From positions 620,001 to 684,000 of the forward strand of contig NZ_FOTQ01000001.1 in NCBI RefSeq assembly GCF_900114635.1: 64,000 bases of DNA. The letters run 5' to 3'. Within the stretch, counting starts at the first letter, position 1; every line of letters starts with the position of its first letter. Positions 18,512 through 26,852 of this stretch are shown piece after piece. The notes beneath the pieces were generated by a model. The model was not told the origin of the DNA. It saw only the letters and a program-made list of their open reading frames with translations, and did no database searches. Made by a program: the position numbers and the translations under genes. Source of the stretch: Shimia aestuarii (GTDB lineage Bacteria > Pseudomonadota > Alphaproteobacteria > Rhodobacterales > Rhodobacteraceae).

Positions 18512-19564
18512 TCAGTCCAGATCATGTGCCGCCAGCGCCCGATGAATCTCGCGCCGGACCAGCTTGCGCACATTACGGGTAATCCGCTCTCCCAGGGCAC
18601 CTTGCAGTTCCTGGCGCACGATATCGGCCACCATCTCGCGCAGCATTTCTTCATCGATCACAGCGGCCTCGTCGACACCGTCAGCCAGATCCGGCAACGC
18701 TGCGGCCTCGACCTCTTCGATGAACTCATCCTGAAGCGCCTGTTCTAAAGTCGTTGTTTCCACATCCTCTTCGTGGGGCTCGGCACTCCATCCGGTTGCG
18801 ACCGTTTCCGTCCCGGCATAGTCACTGTCCCCCGGGGCATCCGGCTCTTCCGGGCCGAACGCGGGCTCACCTTCGCGCCACTGTACGATGCGCGCATCCA
18901 AAACCTGCTGGAAATCGAACGGCGTTTCCTCTTCCCCCGGCATTTCGGAGTCCTGCCCGGCTTCGACGTGATCCTCCGCGACATCCACGTCACGATCCTC
19001 GCCCGCGTCCTCGAAGGTGTCGTGCCACGCGTCGGCGTCTCCCGCTTCCGGAACATCGGGCGCAGCTTCCGGCGCGTCCCAGGCGTCCGAGTTCGCCATG
19101 GCCTCGGCTTCGCTGACATCCGACCCTGCATCAAGCTCGTCGTCGTGCCTGTCGTCACCATCGCCTTCAGACAGCTCCGAAGCATCTTCTTCCCACGCGG
19201 CCACCGCATCTTCGGCATCTTCGTCGATATCCGCCGCGATGTCTTCTTCCGCGGCAGCTTCGGCCGCGGCTTCTTCGCCATCGTCCACGTCGTCCCACGC
19301 GGCAAATGATTCGTCCTCGGGGGCTACGTCGTCGTCGCCATCGGCTTCCGCTTCCTGCGGCACTTCGGCCACCCGCAATGACGGCGTCAGGACCAACGCC
19401 GGCGGTGCGGGTGGATGCTCTGATTCAAGTTGTTTTGCTTCGTTTTCGCCATGCGAAACCGCCACGGGTGCAGCCGCCTGCGCCGGTTTGCGATTCTCCG
19501 AAACCAGCCGACGAATAGACGTCAGGACATCTTCGATCTCAGAATTGGTGACGGGATCAGACAT
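18512..19564 (-). CDS. PopZ-like acidic scaffold protein
   Basis: The ATG at 19564 gives 350 residues in three parts: a short N-terminal helix (NSEIEDVLTSIRRLVSENRK), about 230 residues of extremely acidic low-complexity sequence (Asp, Glu, Ala), and a C-terminal helical region (DEEMLREMVADIVRQELQGA, then ITRNVRKLVRREIHRALA). This is the architecture of the polar organiser PopZ (DUF2497), although the C-terminal motif is not identical. A role in pole or nucleoid organisation is inferred from architecture only. It lies downstream of TolC on the same strand. Confidence 0.6.
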   Translation of the reverse strand: MSDPVTNSEIEDVLTSIRRLVSENRKPAQAAAPVAVSHGENEAKQLESEHPPAPPALVLTPSLRVAEVPQEAEADGDDDVAPEDESFAAWDDVDDGEEAAAEAAAEEDIAADIDEDAEDAVAAWEEDASELSEGDGDDRHDDELDAGSDVSEAEAMANSDAWDAPEAAPDVPEAGDADAWHDTFEDAGEDRDVDVAEDHVEAGQDSEMPGEEETPFDFQQVLDARIVQWREGEPAFGPEEPDAPGDSDYAGTETVATGWSAEPHEEDVETTTLEQALQDEFIEEVEAAALPDLADGVDEAAVIDEEMLREMVADIVRQELQGALGERITRNVRKLVRREIHRALAAHDLD

Positions 19565-19713
19565 TGTGCAGTACCACTCTTTCCTCGTCGCAAGTGTAGC
19601 GACTGCCTGCTTTTCGCACAACCTATAGGAAGAATTGTAAACGCACACAGGACGCTGTTCGCAGCAACGTGGCGCCGAATCCCGCGACCCAGCACCAACA
19701 CGCCCCTCAAACC

Positions 19714-21144
19714 CTAGTTATGGTCGGCAGCCTTGCCCAAGGACTTCAAGACCTTGTCGAGCTGTTTGCCTCGCTTGGAGTGCACTGCGGGGGCGTCCTT
19801 GACAAGGTTGTAATAGGCCTCGGGGTCATATTGTTCGACCCGCAAGTTGAGGTGATCAATGGTCAGCAACCCCATCGACGAAAGCACCGCATAGGCCGCG
19901 ATATGCTGTGTTGCCATGGCCGTGATCAGGTTGGCTTCGGCATCCAGAAGATCCTGCTCCGCCGTCAGCACGTCCAGCGTTGTACGCGCGCCAAGCTTGG
20001 CTTCTTCGCGCACCCCTTCAAATGCGATCCGCGCCGCATCCACCTGGCGTTCGCTCGAGGTGATCGCCGCGCCGGATGCAATCAGGCGCGCCCACGAGCT
20101 ACCCGCAGCTTCGCGAATACCGTGCCGCGTGACGTGCAGCCCCGCGCGCACTGCATCACGCCGCGCCATGGCCTGACGGGACAGCGCAGACAGGCGCCCG
20201 CCCTGATAGATCGGTCCGCCCAGGGTCACGCCAACCGAGGCCCCGTCCGAGAAAAAGTTGTTGCCGAATTCCTGCTCTGTCCCATAGCGCGCACCAAGCG
20301 ATACGGTCGGCCCCATCTGCGCCTTCGTCCTCAGTACGTTCAGCTCCGCCGCCGAGATCTCATGCTGGGCCCGGATCATCTCCGGGTGGGATCGAATGGC
20401 AACCGCCTTGGCATCATCAACGGATTTCGCCGTGTATGGCAGGCGTGTCGGAGCAGTAAGCTTGCCCGGGCGATGTCCGATCGCAGAGGCATAGAATTCC
20501 TGGCTCTGCAGCAGGTCGCCCTGTGCCGCCGCCAACTGCGCCCGCGCGCCCTCCAGACGAGCTTCGGCCAACGCGACATCGGTACGCGTCACTTCGCCAA
20601 CTTCAAAACGGTCCCGCGCTGCCTGCAACTCGCGCTCCAGCACACGCAGGTTGTTCTGACGCAACAACACGATTTCCGTATCGCGCACGACCGACATGAA
20701 TGCCTGCACCGCGTCAAACAACACGGCCTGCTCGACAGATACCAACGCCTGACGGGTCGCCAAAACGGTTTCCTTGGCCGCATCAACCGCGAGACGGGTT
20801 GCCCCATTGTCGAAAAGCAGCAACTGGAACTCGAGCCCAATGGACGCATATTGCCGGTCGTTGCTGACGACCCGGCCAACAGATCCAGCGTTGCGTGCGT
20901 TGCTGCTGGTGTGCCTAATCTCGCCAAACCAGTTCAACACGGGCCGCAACAACGCGAGAGTGGCGGCCACGTCTTCGTCCGCAGCCCGCAAAAGAGCGCG
21001 GTTCTGTTCCAGCAGACCACTGTGCCGATAAGCCGACACCATTGCATCGGACAATGTCTCCGCCGAGGCGGATGCCACCGCGAGAACCGAAACCGAGAAG
21101 GCCAAGGCCCCCGTGCGAACCGCCTTGCGTACCTGTTGGAACAT
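19714..21144 (-). CDS. tolC: TolC-family outer membrane efflux protein
   Basis: The 476-residue protein starts at ATG 21144 with a signal peptide ending in ASASA before ETLSDAM. Two homologous halves of long coiled-coil helices follow, with sequences such as ELQAARDRFEVGEVTRTDVA and LGARTTLDVLTAEQDLLDAE, the hallmark of the OEP repeats. It forms the outer-membrane channel for type I secretion and efflux pumps. The Pcm gene is 40 bases upstream on the same strand, the usual order in Roseobacter genomes. Confidence 0.93.
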   Translation of the reverse strand: MFQQVRKAVRTGALAFSVSVLAVASASAETLSDAMVSAYRHSGLLEQNRALLRAADEDVAATLALLRPVLNWFGEIRHTSSNARNAGSVGRVVSNDRQYASIGLEFQLLLFDNGATRLAVDAAKETVLATRQALVSVEQAVLFDAVQAFMSVVRDTEIVLLRQNNLRVLERELQAARDRFEVGEVTRTDVALAEARLEGARAQLAAAQGDLLQSQEFYASAIGHRPGKLTAPTRLPYTAKSVDDAKAVAIRSHPEMIRAQHEISAAELNVLRTKAQMGPTVSLGARYGTEQEFGNNFFSDGASVGVTLGGPIYQGGRLSALSRQAMARRDAVRAGLHVTRHGIREAAGSSWARLIASGAAITSSERQVDAARIAFEGVREEAKLGARTTLDVLTAEQDLLDAEANLITAMATQHIAAYAVLSSMGLLTIDHLNLRVEQYDPEAYYNLVKDAPAVHSKRGKQLDKVLKSLGKAADHN

Positions 21145-21184
21145 TATTCCCTCACCTGTTGCGGCCCGACCCTTCCGGTCGTGC

Positions 21185-21838
21185 TCAAAGTTCGAAGGCG
21201 TGGTGTTTTTCGAACCCCGGCAAAACCGGCGCGCCCGCATTGAATGCAAACCGCCAATTGATCTCGCCGTCGATCTTGTATCCGATCCGGACCACGCCCA
21301 AGGCACCCTCTACGAACAGAGTGACCATACGGCCACCTTCTTTCAACTGCGACGTGAGGGAATCCGGCAGAAATTCCACACCCCCTTGCACAACGATCAC
21401 ATCATAGGGGCCATGTTCCGCCGCGCCGTCGGTCAGGGCGCCCGTGTGGATCACCGCATTGTCGACACCCTGCTCGGCCAAAAGGTTCTGCGCTTCCGCC
21501 GCGCGATCCTCATCATCCTCGACCGCAATCACGGCTTCGGCCATACGCGCGATGACCGCCGTGGAGTATCCAAGCCCCGCGCCAATATCGAGCACCAGCT
21601 CGTCTTTCTGGATATCCAGGCCGTCCAGCATCTTGGCCAGCGTGCGCGGATCCAGGATCACCCGTTTGCCCCCCAGGGCAATATGTTCCCCGACATAGGC
21701 CGCATCCCGGCAGTCGCGCGGCACGAAGGCTTCCCGCGGAATGCTCAACATCGCCTCGATGACGGTGTATTTGGTGACGTCCGAAGGACGTACCTGTGTA
21801 TCAACCATTGTAGTGCGCAGGGCGGTATAGTCGGTCAT
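21185..21838 (-). CDS. pcm: Protein-L-isoaspartate O-methyltransferase
   Basis: The 217-residue SAM-dependent methyltransferase shows motif I (VLDIGAGLGYSTAVIARMA), the acidic AVEDDEDRA motif and VIVVQGGVEFLPDSL. The N-terminal segment QVRPSDVTKYTVIEAMLSIP is typical of the alphaproteobacterial branch next to tolC. It repairs isoaspartyl residues in aged proteins, although some members of this branch may act otherwise. Confidence 0.88.
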   Translation of the reverse strand: MTDYTALRTTMVDTQVRPSDVTKYTVIEAMLSIPREAFVPRDCRDAAYVGEHIALGGKRVILDPRTLAKMLDGLDIQKDELVLDIGAGLGYSTAVIARMAEAVIAVEDDEDRAAEAQNLLAEQGVDNAVIHTGALTDGAAEHGPYDVIVVQGGVEFLPDSLTSQLKEGGRMVTLFVEGALGVVRIGYKIDGEINWRFAFNAGAPVLPGFEKHHAFEL

Positions 21839-22074
21839 TCCAAACTCATGTGCTCAGACTCGGGATGCCCTCTCTTGCCACAACTCCCCCCGCTCGGCAA
21901 CGTCCCGCCCCCGCTTTTCCGCCCCACCCCCCGCGACACATGGCCTGACCCGCCCACCTGTCCCGCTTCAAAACGGTGTTTTCGGAGTATTGGGGCCCAA
22001 AAAAGGACTTGCACCGCCCTGGATTTCAGACCATGTATGCCACCACTTTCGGGCCTGCCCGAAACACCACGGAT
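21839..22074. other. Non-coding stretch before tRNA-Cys
   Basis: These 236 bases hold the promoter region of pcm on one strand and of tRNA-Cys on the other. A C-rich stretch lies around 21880-21960. I see no gene here. Confidence 0.5.
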
Positions 22075-22148
22075 GGCGAGTTGGCGGAGTGGTGACGCAG
22101 CGGATTGCAAATCCGTGTACACCGGTTCGATTCCGGTACTCGCCTCCA
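22075..22148 (+). tRNA. tRNA-Cys (GCA anticodon)
   Basis: The 74 bases fold as a cloverleaf with acceptor stem GGCGAGT/ACTCGCC, anticodon loop ATTGCAAAT with GCA, the T-arm CCGGTTCGATTCCGG, discriminator T and an encoded CCA at 22146-22148. Its 3' half is the integration site of the element that follows. Confidence 0.95.
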
Positions 22149-22149
22149 A
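22103..22149. repeat. Left attachment repeat (attL) in tRNA-Cys
   Basis: The 47 bases from the anticodon stem to one base after CCA are identical to 35635-35681. This is the expected result of tyrosine-recombinase integration into a tRNA 3' end, with the tRNA restored by the element. Confidence 0.93.
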
Positions 22150-22165
22150 CTCACAAGCCACTGAA

Positions 22166-23026
22166 ATGGCTCACATAACTGAACGCGACGTTGTGTTGCG
22201 CGGGATGTCCACGGATTTTGAAGGGACACCCATGCGTATCGACCACGCGCTTGACGCTTACACCCACGATCATCTGCACTCGCTCAAAGGTGGAAACGAG
22301 CGACTCAATCAACTGAATCGGGTACTTGAATCCCATTCATGTTCCGACATGCACACGATCACCAATGTGGATTTGACCAACGCACTGAGTCGCTGGTCTG
22401 GATCGACAAGGAATCGGTATCGGGCCGCACTCACTCATTTCTGGAAATGGGGTCGCGCCCACGGATTCACCGATCTGCACCCGACGCTTCTTCCCGGCAA
22501 AGAGTCGCCGCGTGATCAGGTGCTATCCATGCGCCAGTTGCGCGCGCTCTACAACACAGCCGGGTATCGCGAGTCCTTCGAATGGGAGACCTACGGGCGC
22601 TTGCTGATCCTGACCGGGCAACGGCACGGGGATGTGATGAACTTTCACATGGAGCGCTTCAAGGATGGTGACATGCACCTGCCCACCAGCAAGAACGGCA
22701 CACCCCACATCGTCGCTCTGGGACCGCGCGGGCAGTCACTGGCCCAGTTTGCTTGCTTCGGGTTCAACATGGCCACCACGGCCCACTACAAACGTCGCTG
22801 GTTTCGTCGGGCCGGGGTGCCGCTGTCGTACCGCCTGCACGACATCCGGCGATCCTTCGCCACGCATTTGGCCGAAGCCGGGGAAGATGAAGCCGACATT
22901 GATCGGATGCTGAACCACTGCGCCAGTCAGACGGCCCGAGGCGTGGCGAGAACATACAATCGCGCCCGACGCTTGTCACAGCGCCGGGAAATCGCCCACC
23001 AATGGGAGAGGATGCTATTTGACTAG
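22166..23026 (+). CDS. Tyrosine recombinase / integrase of the element
   Basis: The ATG at 22166 gives 286 residues: an N-terminal SAM-like core-binding region (about 20-100) and a catalytic domain with Arg153 (LTGQRHGDV), Lys176, H225-x-x-R228 (LHDIRRSFATHLAE), His251 (LNHCASQ) and the nucleophile Tyr264 (ARTYNRA). All catalytic positions are present. The start codon is only 17 bases after the tRNA CCA, and the reading frame is open through the tRNA, so the gene may be expressed by read-through from the tRNA promoter. No excisionase of known type is adjacent. Confidence 0.93.
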   Translation: MAHITERDVVLRGMSTDFEGTPMRIDHALDAYTHDHLHSLKGGNERLNQLNRVLESHSCSDMHTITNVDLTNALSRWSGSTRNRYRAALTHFWKWGRAHGFTDLHPTLLPGKESPRDQVLSMRQLRALYNTAGYRESFEWETYGRLLILTGQRHGDVMNFHMERFKDGDMHLPTSKNGTPHIVALGPRGQSLAQFACFGFNMATTAHYKRRWFRRAGVPLSYRLHDIRRSFATHLAEAGEDEADIDRMLNHCASQTARGVARTYNRARRLSQRREIAHQWERMLFD

Positions 23027-23062
23027 GCGCGGGTCACGTCGCGCTTAGATCGAGGTGTCGGA

Positions 23063-23143
23063 TTTATCCTGCAATATCAATGACTTACGGACCGCATCGG
23101 GACGCTAGGATTTTAGCGTTTATCCTGCAATATCAATGACTTA
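23063..23143 (+). repeat. Pair of 25-bp direct repeats behind the integrase
   Basis: The identical 25-mer starting TTTATCCTGCAATATCAATG and ending ACTTA occurs at 23063-23087 and 23119-23143, 56 bases apart. A shorter match ATGACTTA lies just outside the right att at about 35689. They could be recombinase arm sites or a duplicated 3' end of the decayed gene next to them. Confidence 0.85.
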
Positions 23144-23830
23144 GGGGGTCGGGCTTTCGACTTGATGGTCATTCGGCGCGTGTTGGCATAGCCGGGGATC
23201 AGGTCGCCTTCCTGCGGCTCTGGTAGCACGCTTCCACATCTGGCGGTTTCCAATCCGCCAGAATCCACACCACCATTTTCCTCAGTGTTTTCAACGGGTT
23301 GGTCAGAGTGCGTAGAATCCTGCAAACGCAGGATATTACGCACCGTGCCTTCTGACACACCCACCGACTCGGCAATGGTGCGTTACGAGTTGAGGCGGCG
23401 CATGGCTTTGGTGTGACGGTCGGATTTAATAGGCACATTGTGCCCATTTCCCTCTGGTCGCCCTGCCTGTGGTGATCCGGTGTCACAACGCACCCAGATC
23501 GGGGCGGTCACGGTTGAGGCGGCGCATGGCTTTGGTGTCTGGCTGGTCGTTCAAGGTAGTAATACCTCCTTGCTCACGCGCACCGACCCGGCAATGGTGC
23601 GTTGCGGCAAGGTCGGGGCGGCGCATGGCTTTGGTGTCTGGGTCAGGTTTAGAGGGAGTATTACTACCTCTAACGTGTTGATTGCCCGCCGCATTCAGGG
23701 AGAGCGCGCCGTCACGGACCTGACTGGCAAGGTTGAGGCGGCGCATGGCTTTGGTGTCTTTGTCAGGTTTAGAGGGGGTAATACCCCCTCTAACATGGTT
23801 GTTGTTGTGTCCATGTGATCCAGCCACCGA
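23113..23830 (-). pseudogene. Decayed multi-repeat helix-turn-helix gene
   Basis: On the reverse strand the piece TIAESVGVSEGTVRNILRLQ is a good helix-turn-helix recognition segment, as in ParB-like or replication-control proteins of phages. It is separated by a TAA stop from a preceding DTKAMRRLN segment (about 23390-23414). Upstream the same two segments recur in degraded form in shifted frames, spaced by VRGGITPSKPD-like linkers. The tract therefore looks like a gene built of repeated modules that has lost its frame. A non-coding function of the repeats is the alternative. Confidence 0.5.
23391..23760 (-). repeat. Four copies of a ~24-bp motif with intervening hairpins
   Basis: The motif GGCGGCGCATGGCTTTGGTG recurs at about 23394, 23517, 23618 and 23737, with spacings of 123, 101 and 119 bases. 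The first and third copies share a longer upstream match (CGGCAATGGTGCGTT). Spacers after copies two to four contain palindromes: AGGTAGTAATACCT at about 23554-23567, TAGAGG...CCTCTA at 23650-23675, and TAGAGGGGG...CCCCCTCTA at 23770-23792. Spacers differ in length and carry coding-like remains. Confidence 0.85.
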
Positions 23831-23840
23831 CCCGGCAATG

Positions 23841-25448
23841 TCAGGTCGCCTTCCTGCGCACCGGGTAGCCCGCTTCCAGCGCGCGGGCAAAGGTTCCCTG
23901 TCCGCTGGCCATGGACTTGCTGAAATCGTTGCGCACGGCTTCCAGCGCCTGTCCGATGATCACGTGGCGTTCACCCTCGCGATCCTCAACCTGCACCTGC
24001 GCGCCCGTGTAATTGTGGATCACAACCGGGCTGGCACCGACACCAAGGTTCCCCGATCCGTCCCTTTGCAAAGGCACAATGGCCTCTGGACCCGCTTCGC
24101 CCATAAGCCCCGCACCGCCCGACATGGGGAAGAGTGTCGGACCGGACACGACACCGCCTTTGCTGAACCGCGACACCCCGGCGAGACCTTGAACGATGGA
24201 TTGCACAGTGTTTGTCGGGTTGCCGGGGATGCCGCCAAAAGCCGACATGAGAGTATTAACGATGATCGCCCGCACCATGATCTTGGCTAGGTCTTGCAGG
24301 ACCGAGCGCGCGAAGTCTTTGAACGCGAGTTCGCCTGTGACGAGACCGTCAACAAAATCATCCAGCGCGCTGGATGCCACGCCCGCAAAGGCATCGGTCA
24401 TGGACTGGCCGAACTGGTCCGCCTGTCGTTCTGCTTCGATCAGCTTGTCGATCACGCGCTGGACGTCATCGACGACATCACCGCCAGTGGCACCGCCACC
24501 GCCTGTGGTGGTGCCTGTGTCTGGGGCTGGTGGTCGGATCGTCTGGGGAAGATCGTATCGCCAGTCGCCGTATCCGCCGAACGCGTCCAGACCCATCGCT
24601 TTTTCAGCCTCGGATGCCGCCCGGATCAGACCTGCATATTCGTATGCGATCCCGAGGCGCTTGGAGAGTTCGTCGGTAATCGCTTTTTCACCTTTCCAGA
24701 TTTCATCCAAGCGCCCCGCAATTGATCCGTAGATTCCGAAAAAGCCGTTCAGCAACCCTTCGCGGGCTTCGAGCAGATCGTTGACGGCGCGGGCTTCCTC
24801 TTCGGCATTGAACTGCGCGGCAAGGTCCGCTTCGGCCTGTCGGATGGTGCGCAAAATCTCAATCCGCTCCGAGTTAAGTCGCAGCGTGTTCGTAGTGGTG
24901 CGTTCCTGCGCTTCGTTGATCCGCAGGCGCTCTTGTTCTGCGGCGATGATTTCGCGCAGGTTCTGGACTTCCCGGCTGTCACCGGACCGCAGGCGTTCTG
25001 TCTCGCGCACAAGGTCCGCCGTAGCCTTCTCGGCGGCTTCCAGCTTTTTGCGCAACTCGTCGGCTTCCTCAGAAGACTTGCCCAATTTCCCGGCGAACGC
25101 GGCGAGAAGACCTGTCGCGACCGTGAAGCCGATCCCCCACGGCCCCGCCATGAACGCGCCAAGCTGGTTGGCCTGCTGCGAAAAGGCCAGCAATGCGTTC
25201 TGGCCACCGCCGATCTGGACCATCAGATCACCGAACTGAACCCCGGCCTGCTGGGCAAAGCGACCGTTGGATTTTAATGCACGATTTGTGTTTGCGATCT
25301 GCTTCGTGAACGCCTGACCGCGCCTTTGTGACTCGTCAAACTTTCGGGATAACTGCCCGAGTTCCTTTTCAGCCGCATCCAACGCTTTGACCATGCGTTC
25401 AGCCCGGACATCAAGCGTCATGATGTGGGTGGTTTCAGTGATCTGCAT
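23841..25448 (-). CDS. Phage tail tape measure protein (lambda GpH-like)
   Basis: The ATG at 25448 gives 535 residues. The N-terminal half is coiled coil (ELGQLSRKFDESQRRGQAFT; DELRKKLEAAEKATADLVRE) with a hydrophobic segment around LGAFMAGPWGIGFTVATGLL. Near residue 330 there is a Gly/Thr-rich linker, and the C-terminus carries the lambda tail-length-tape-measure domain: FSKGGVVSGPTLFPMSGGAG, then LMGEAGPEAIVPL. It would set tail length and cross the host membrane during DNA entry. At about 535 residues it predicts a short tail if it acts as a ruler. It follows the 244-residue gene by one base. Confidence 0.85.
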   Translation of the reverse strand: MQITETTHIMTLDVRAERMVKALDAAEKELGQLSRKFDESQRRGQAFTKQIANTNRALKSNGRFAQQAGVQFGDLMVQIGGGQNALLAFSQQANQLGAFMAGPWGIGFTVATGLLAAFAGKLGKSSEEADELRKKLEAAEKATADLVRETERLRSGDSREVQNLREIIAAEQERLRINEAQERTTTNTLRLNSERIEILRTIRQAEADLAAQFNAEEEARAVNDLLEAREGLLNGFFGIYGSIAGRLDEIWKGEKAITDELSKRLGIAYEYAGLIRAASEAEKAMGLDAFGGYGDWRYDLPQTIRPPAPDTGTTTGGGGATGGDVVDDVQRVIDKLIEAERQADQFGQSMTDAFAGVASSALDDFVDGLVTGELAFKDFARSVLQDLAKIMVRAIIVNTLMSAFGGIPGNPTNTVQSIVQGLAGVSRFSKGGVVSGPTLFPMSGGAGLMGEAGPEAIVPLQRDGSGNLGVGASPVVIHNYTGAQVQVEDREGERHVIIGQALEAVRNDFSKSMASGQGTFARALEAGYPVRRKAT

Positions 25449-25449
25449 G

Positions 25450-26184
25450 TCACAAAATCCTCCTATTTGGTCCGCGACTGGTGAATTCACCAAGGCGGGA
25501 AATGACAAGTTGGGGTATCCGAGAGGGCCGTCCCGATGCGGTGCGATAGTCCGGGTGTCCGCCGATCTGGAAGCGCATCGAAACGCGGTTGCCCCAGCCT
25601 TCGGCCATCATCTTTTTCCAGACGGAATAGCCTGCGAATTGATCCCACGCGGCTTCCATTTTGCCAGCATGGAGCGCGTGGTTGCTGATGATGATCTGAT
25701 CGAAAGTCCCGCTCAGTCGGGCAAGTTCACCGGGCGAGATTTCCCGACCATCGACATGGACGCGCATCCCGGCGAGATAGCGCCCGCTCTCGCGCCATAT
25801 CTGCGCGCGGGTGGTCCATTCGATAAAGGCGGTCTGCGCGGCCTGTAACACCCGCGCCGCGCCCTGCGGGTTCTCGGCAAGGACGATCCGCCCACCAAGT
25901 GACACATTGCGCACAGGGCGCGCAGGAGACCCGTCGACAAGCTGGACCACTTCGTCCTCGGGTTGGAATTCGCCTTGGGCGCGGTAGTGCTTCACGCCCT
26001 GCACGTAGCTGTTGACGTGAAAGGCGCGCATCGCGTCGACGATGCCCGGGACCACCTGCATGATCAGCGCACGACGCACCAGCTTGCCACCGAGGTTGAC
26101 GACGGGATGTTTGCGCTTTGCTGACCATTTGTAGAGCGGTGGCGGTCGGTATCCTCGCTTGTATGCGCGCTGGGGAATGTTCAT
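25450..26184 (-). CDS. Element structural-region protein, unknown (244 aa)
   Basis: The 244-residue basic protein has no signal or membrane segment. It contains VNLGGKLVRRALIMQVVPGI, a beta-rich middle (VSLGGRIVLAENPQGAARVL) and a C-terminal stretch ending in SRLGEFTSRGPNRRIL. Its place between small overlapping genes and the tape measure suggests a tail-assembly or head-tail role. I do not recognise the family. Its start overlaps the preceding stop by ATGA. Confidence 0.7.
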   Translation of the reverse strand: MNIPQRAYKRGYRPPPLYKWSAKRKHPVVNLGGKLVRRALIMQVVPGIVDAMRAFHVNSYVQGVKHYRAQGEFQPEDEVVQLVDGSPARPVRNVSLGGRIVLAENPQGAARVLQAAQTAFIEWTTRAQIWRESGRYLAGMRVHVDGREISPGELARLSGTFDQIIISNHALHAGKMEAAWDQFAGYSVWKKMMAEGWGNRVSMRFQIGGHPDYRTASGRPSRIPQLVISRLGEFTSRGPNRRIL

Positions 26185-26420
26185 TGCAGGACGCGCTCCC
26201 CAAATGACAGGATGCGCCGCAGAAGTTCTTCGCCATCACCCACGCGGACGCCTTCGATGTGGTGCGCCAACGCCACCGGATCAGGGAAGGGATCGGACCG
26301 CACGAGACGCCAGACGTCCCGACATAGGGCCGTCACGTGACGCGCGAATGCTGCGTCATCCTCAGCGGCCCAAGCAAGGCGCAGGGCTATGCCGATTTCA
26401 TCCTGCAGCACGATCCGCAT
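26181..26420 (-). CDS. Small element protein (79 aa), tail-chaperone position
   Basis: From ATG 26420 the protein reads MRIVLQDEIGIALRLAWAAE and continues as helical sequence to GEELLRRILSFGERVLQ. It overlaps the upstream 59-residue gene by 23 bases and the downstream gene by ATGA. Two small overlapping genes just before the tape measure is where many phages encode tail assembly chaperones G and GT; that role is inference from position. I see no slippery heptamer. Confidence 0.6.
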   Translation of the reverse strand: MRIVLQDEIGIALRLAWAAEDDAAFARHVTALCRDVWRLVRSDPFPDPVALAHHIEGVRVGDGEELLRRILSFGERVLQ

Positions 26421-26577
26421 CAATCAGTTGGAGAATGGTGAGCCTGCGCTCGTTCAGGTCACGCATGGTCTCGCTGACGTCAGCGCCGGGGGTCTTCTGC
26501 ATCGCCGCGCCGTCGAGTAGCGCCTGTCTGATCAGGTCGAGTAGCAGACTGTTGACGGTTTCCAGATCGGGATTCAT
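26398..26577 (-). CDS. Small element protein (59 aa)
   Basis: The sequence MNPDLETVNSLLLDLIRQAL continues to DVSETMRDLNERRLTILQLI and stops at 26398. It is helical and acidic. The ATG overlaps the stop of the upstream 92-residue gene (ATGA), which supports translation. Function unknown. Confidence 0.6.
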   Translation of the reverse strand: MNPDLETVNSLLLDLIRQALLDGAAMQKTPGADVSETMRDLNERRLTILQLIDADRAAG

Positions 26578-26852
26578 GTCAGCGCTCCTTTCAACAGTTT
26601 GGCCAACGCCGTCGGACCATTTGTCTCGGCGTAGACCTTTGCCGCGCCGATGTATTGCCCAGCATCGGCAGGGGTGGCCTTGCGGCCTTCAGGCGCGACC
26701 CAGACCGTCGCCTGCGCAGGCAGGTTCAGGTCAACGAGATACGCGCCGATGGCGGCGTTCAAAGCGCCGGGGTGCGTCAGTGTGGCGCGGTGGACGCCGT
26801 TGATGCTGACGCGGGCCGTGATGGCGTCGTCATGGTCGACGCTGATGATCAC
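26574..26852 (-). CDS. Small element protein (92 aa)
   Basis: A GTG start at 26852 overlaps the capsid gene stop as GTGA and gives 92 residues (ISVDHDDAITARVSINGVHR onward), predicted beta-rich in the first half and helical in the second (ADAGQYIGAAKVYAETNGPT). Directly after a capsid gene this is the place for a head-completion, decoration or head-tail connector protein, but no family is recognised. An ATG further upstream is possible but would extend deep into the capsid gene. Confidence 0.6.
   Translation of the reverse strand: MIISVDHDDAITARVSINGVHRATLTHPGALNAAIGAYLVDLNLPAQATVWVAPEGRKATPADAGQYIGAAKVYAETNGPTALAKLLKGALT

Noticed and set aside
19669-21243. 524-codon open frame on the plus strand
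   Set aside because: Antisense to TolC, whose signal peptide and OEP repeats are clear.
21113-22165. N-terminal extension of the integrase reading frame through Pcm and tRNA-Cys
   Set aside because: The frame is open but antisense to pcm and passes through a tRNA; conserved integrase sequence begins after 22166.
23391-23760. CRISPR array
   Set aside because: Four similar repeats exist, but the spacers are about 77-100 bases, unequal, partly related to each other and contain palindromes; no cas gene is near.
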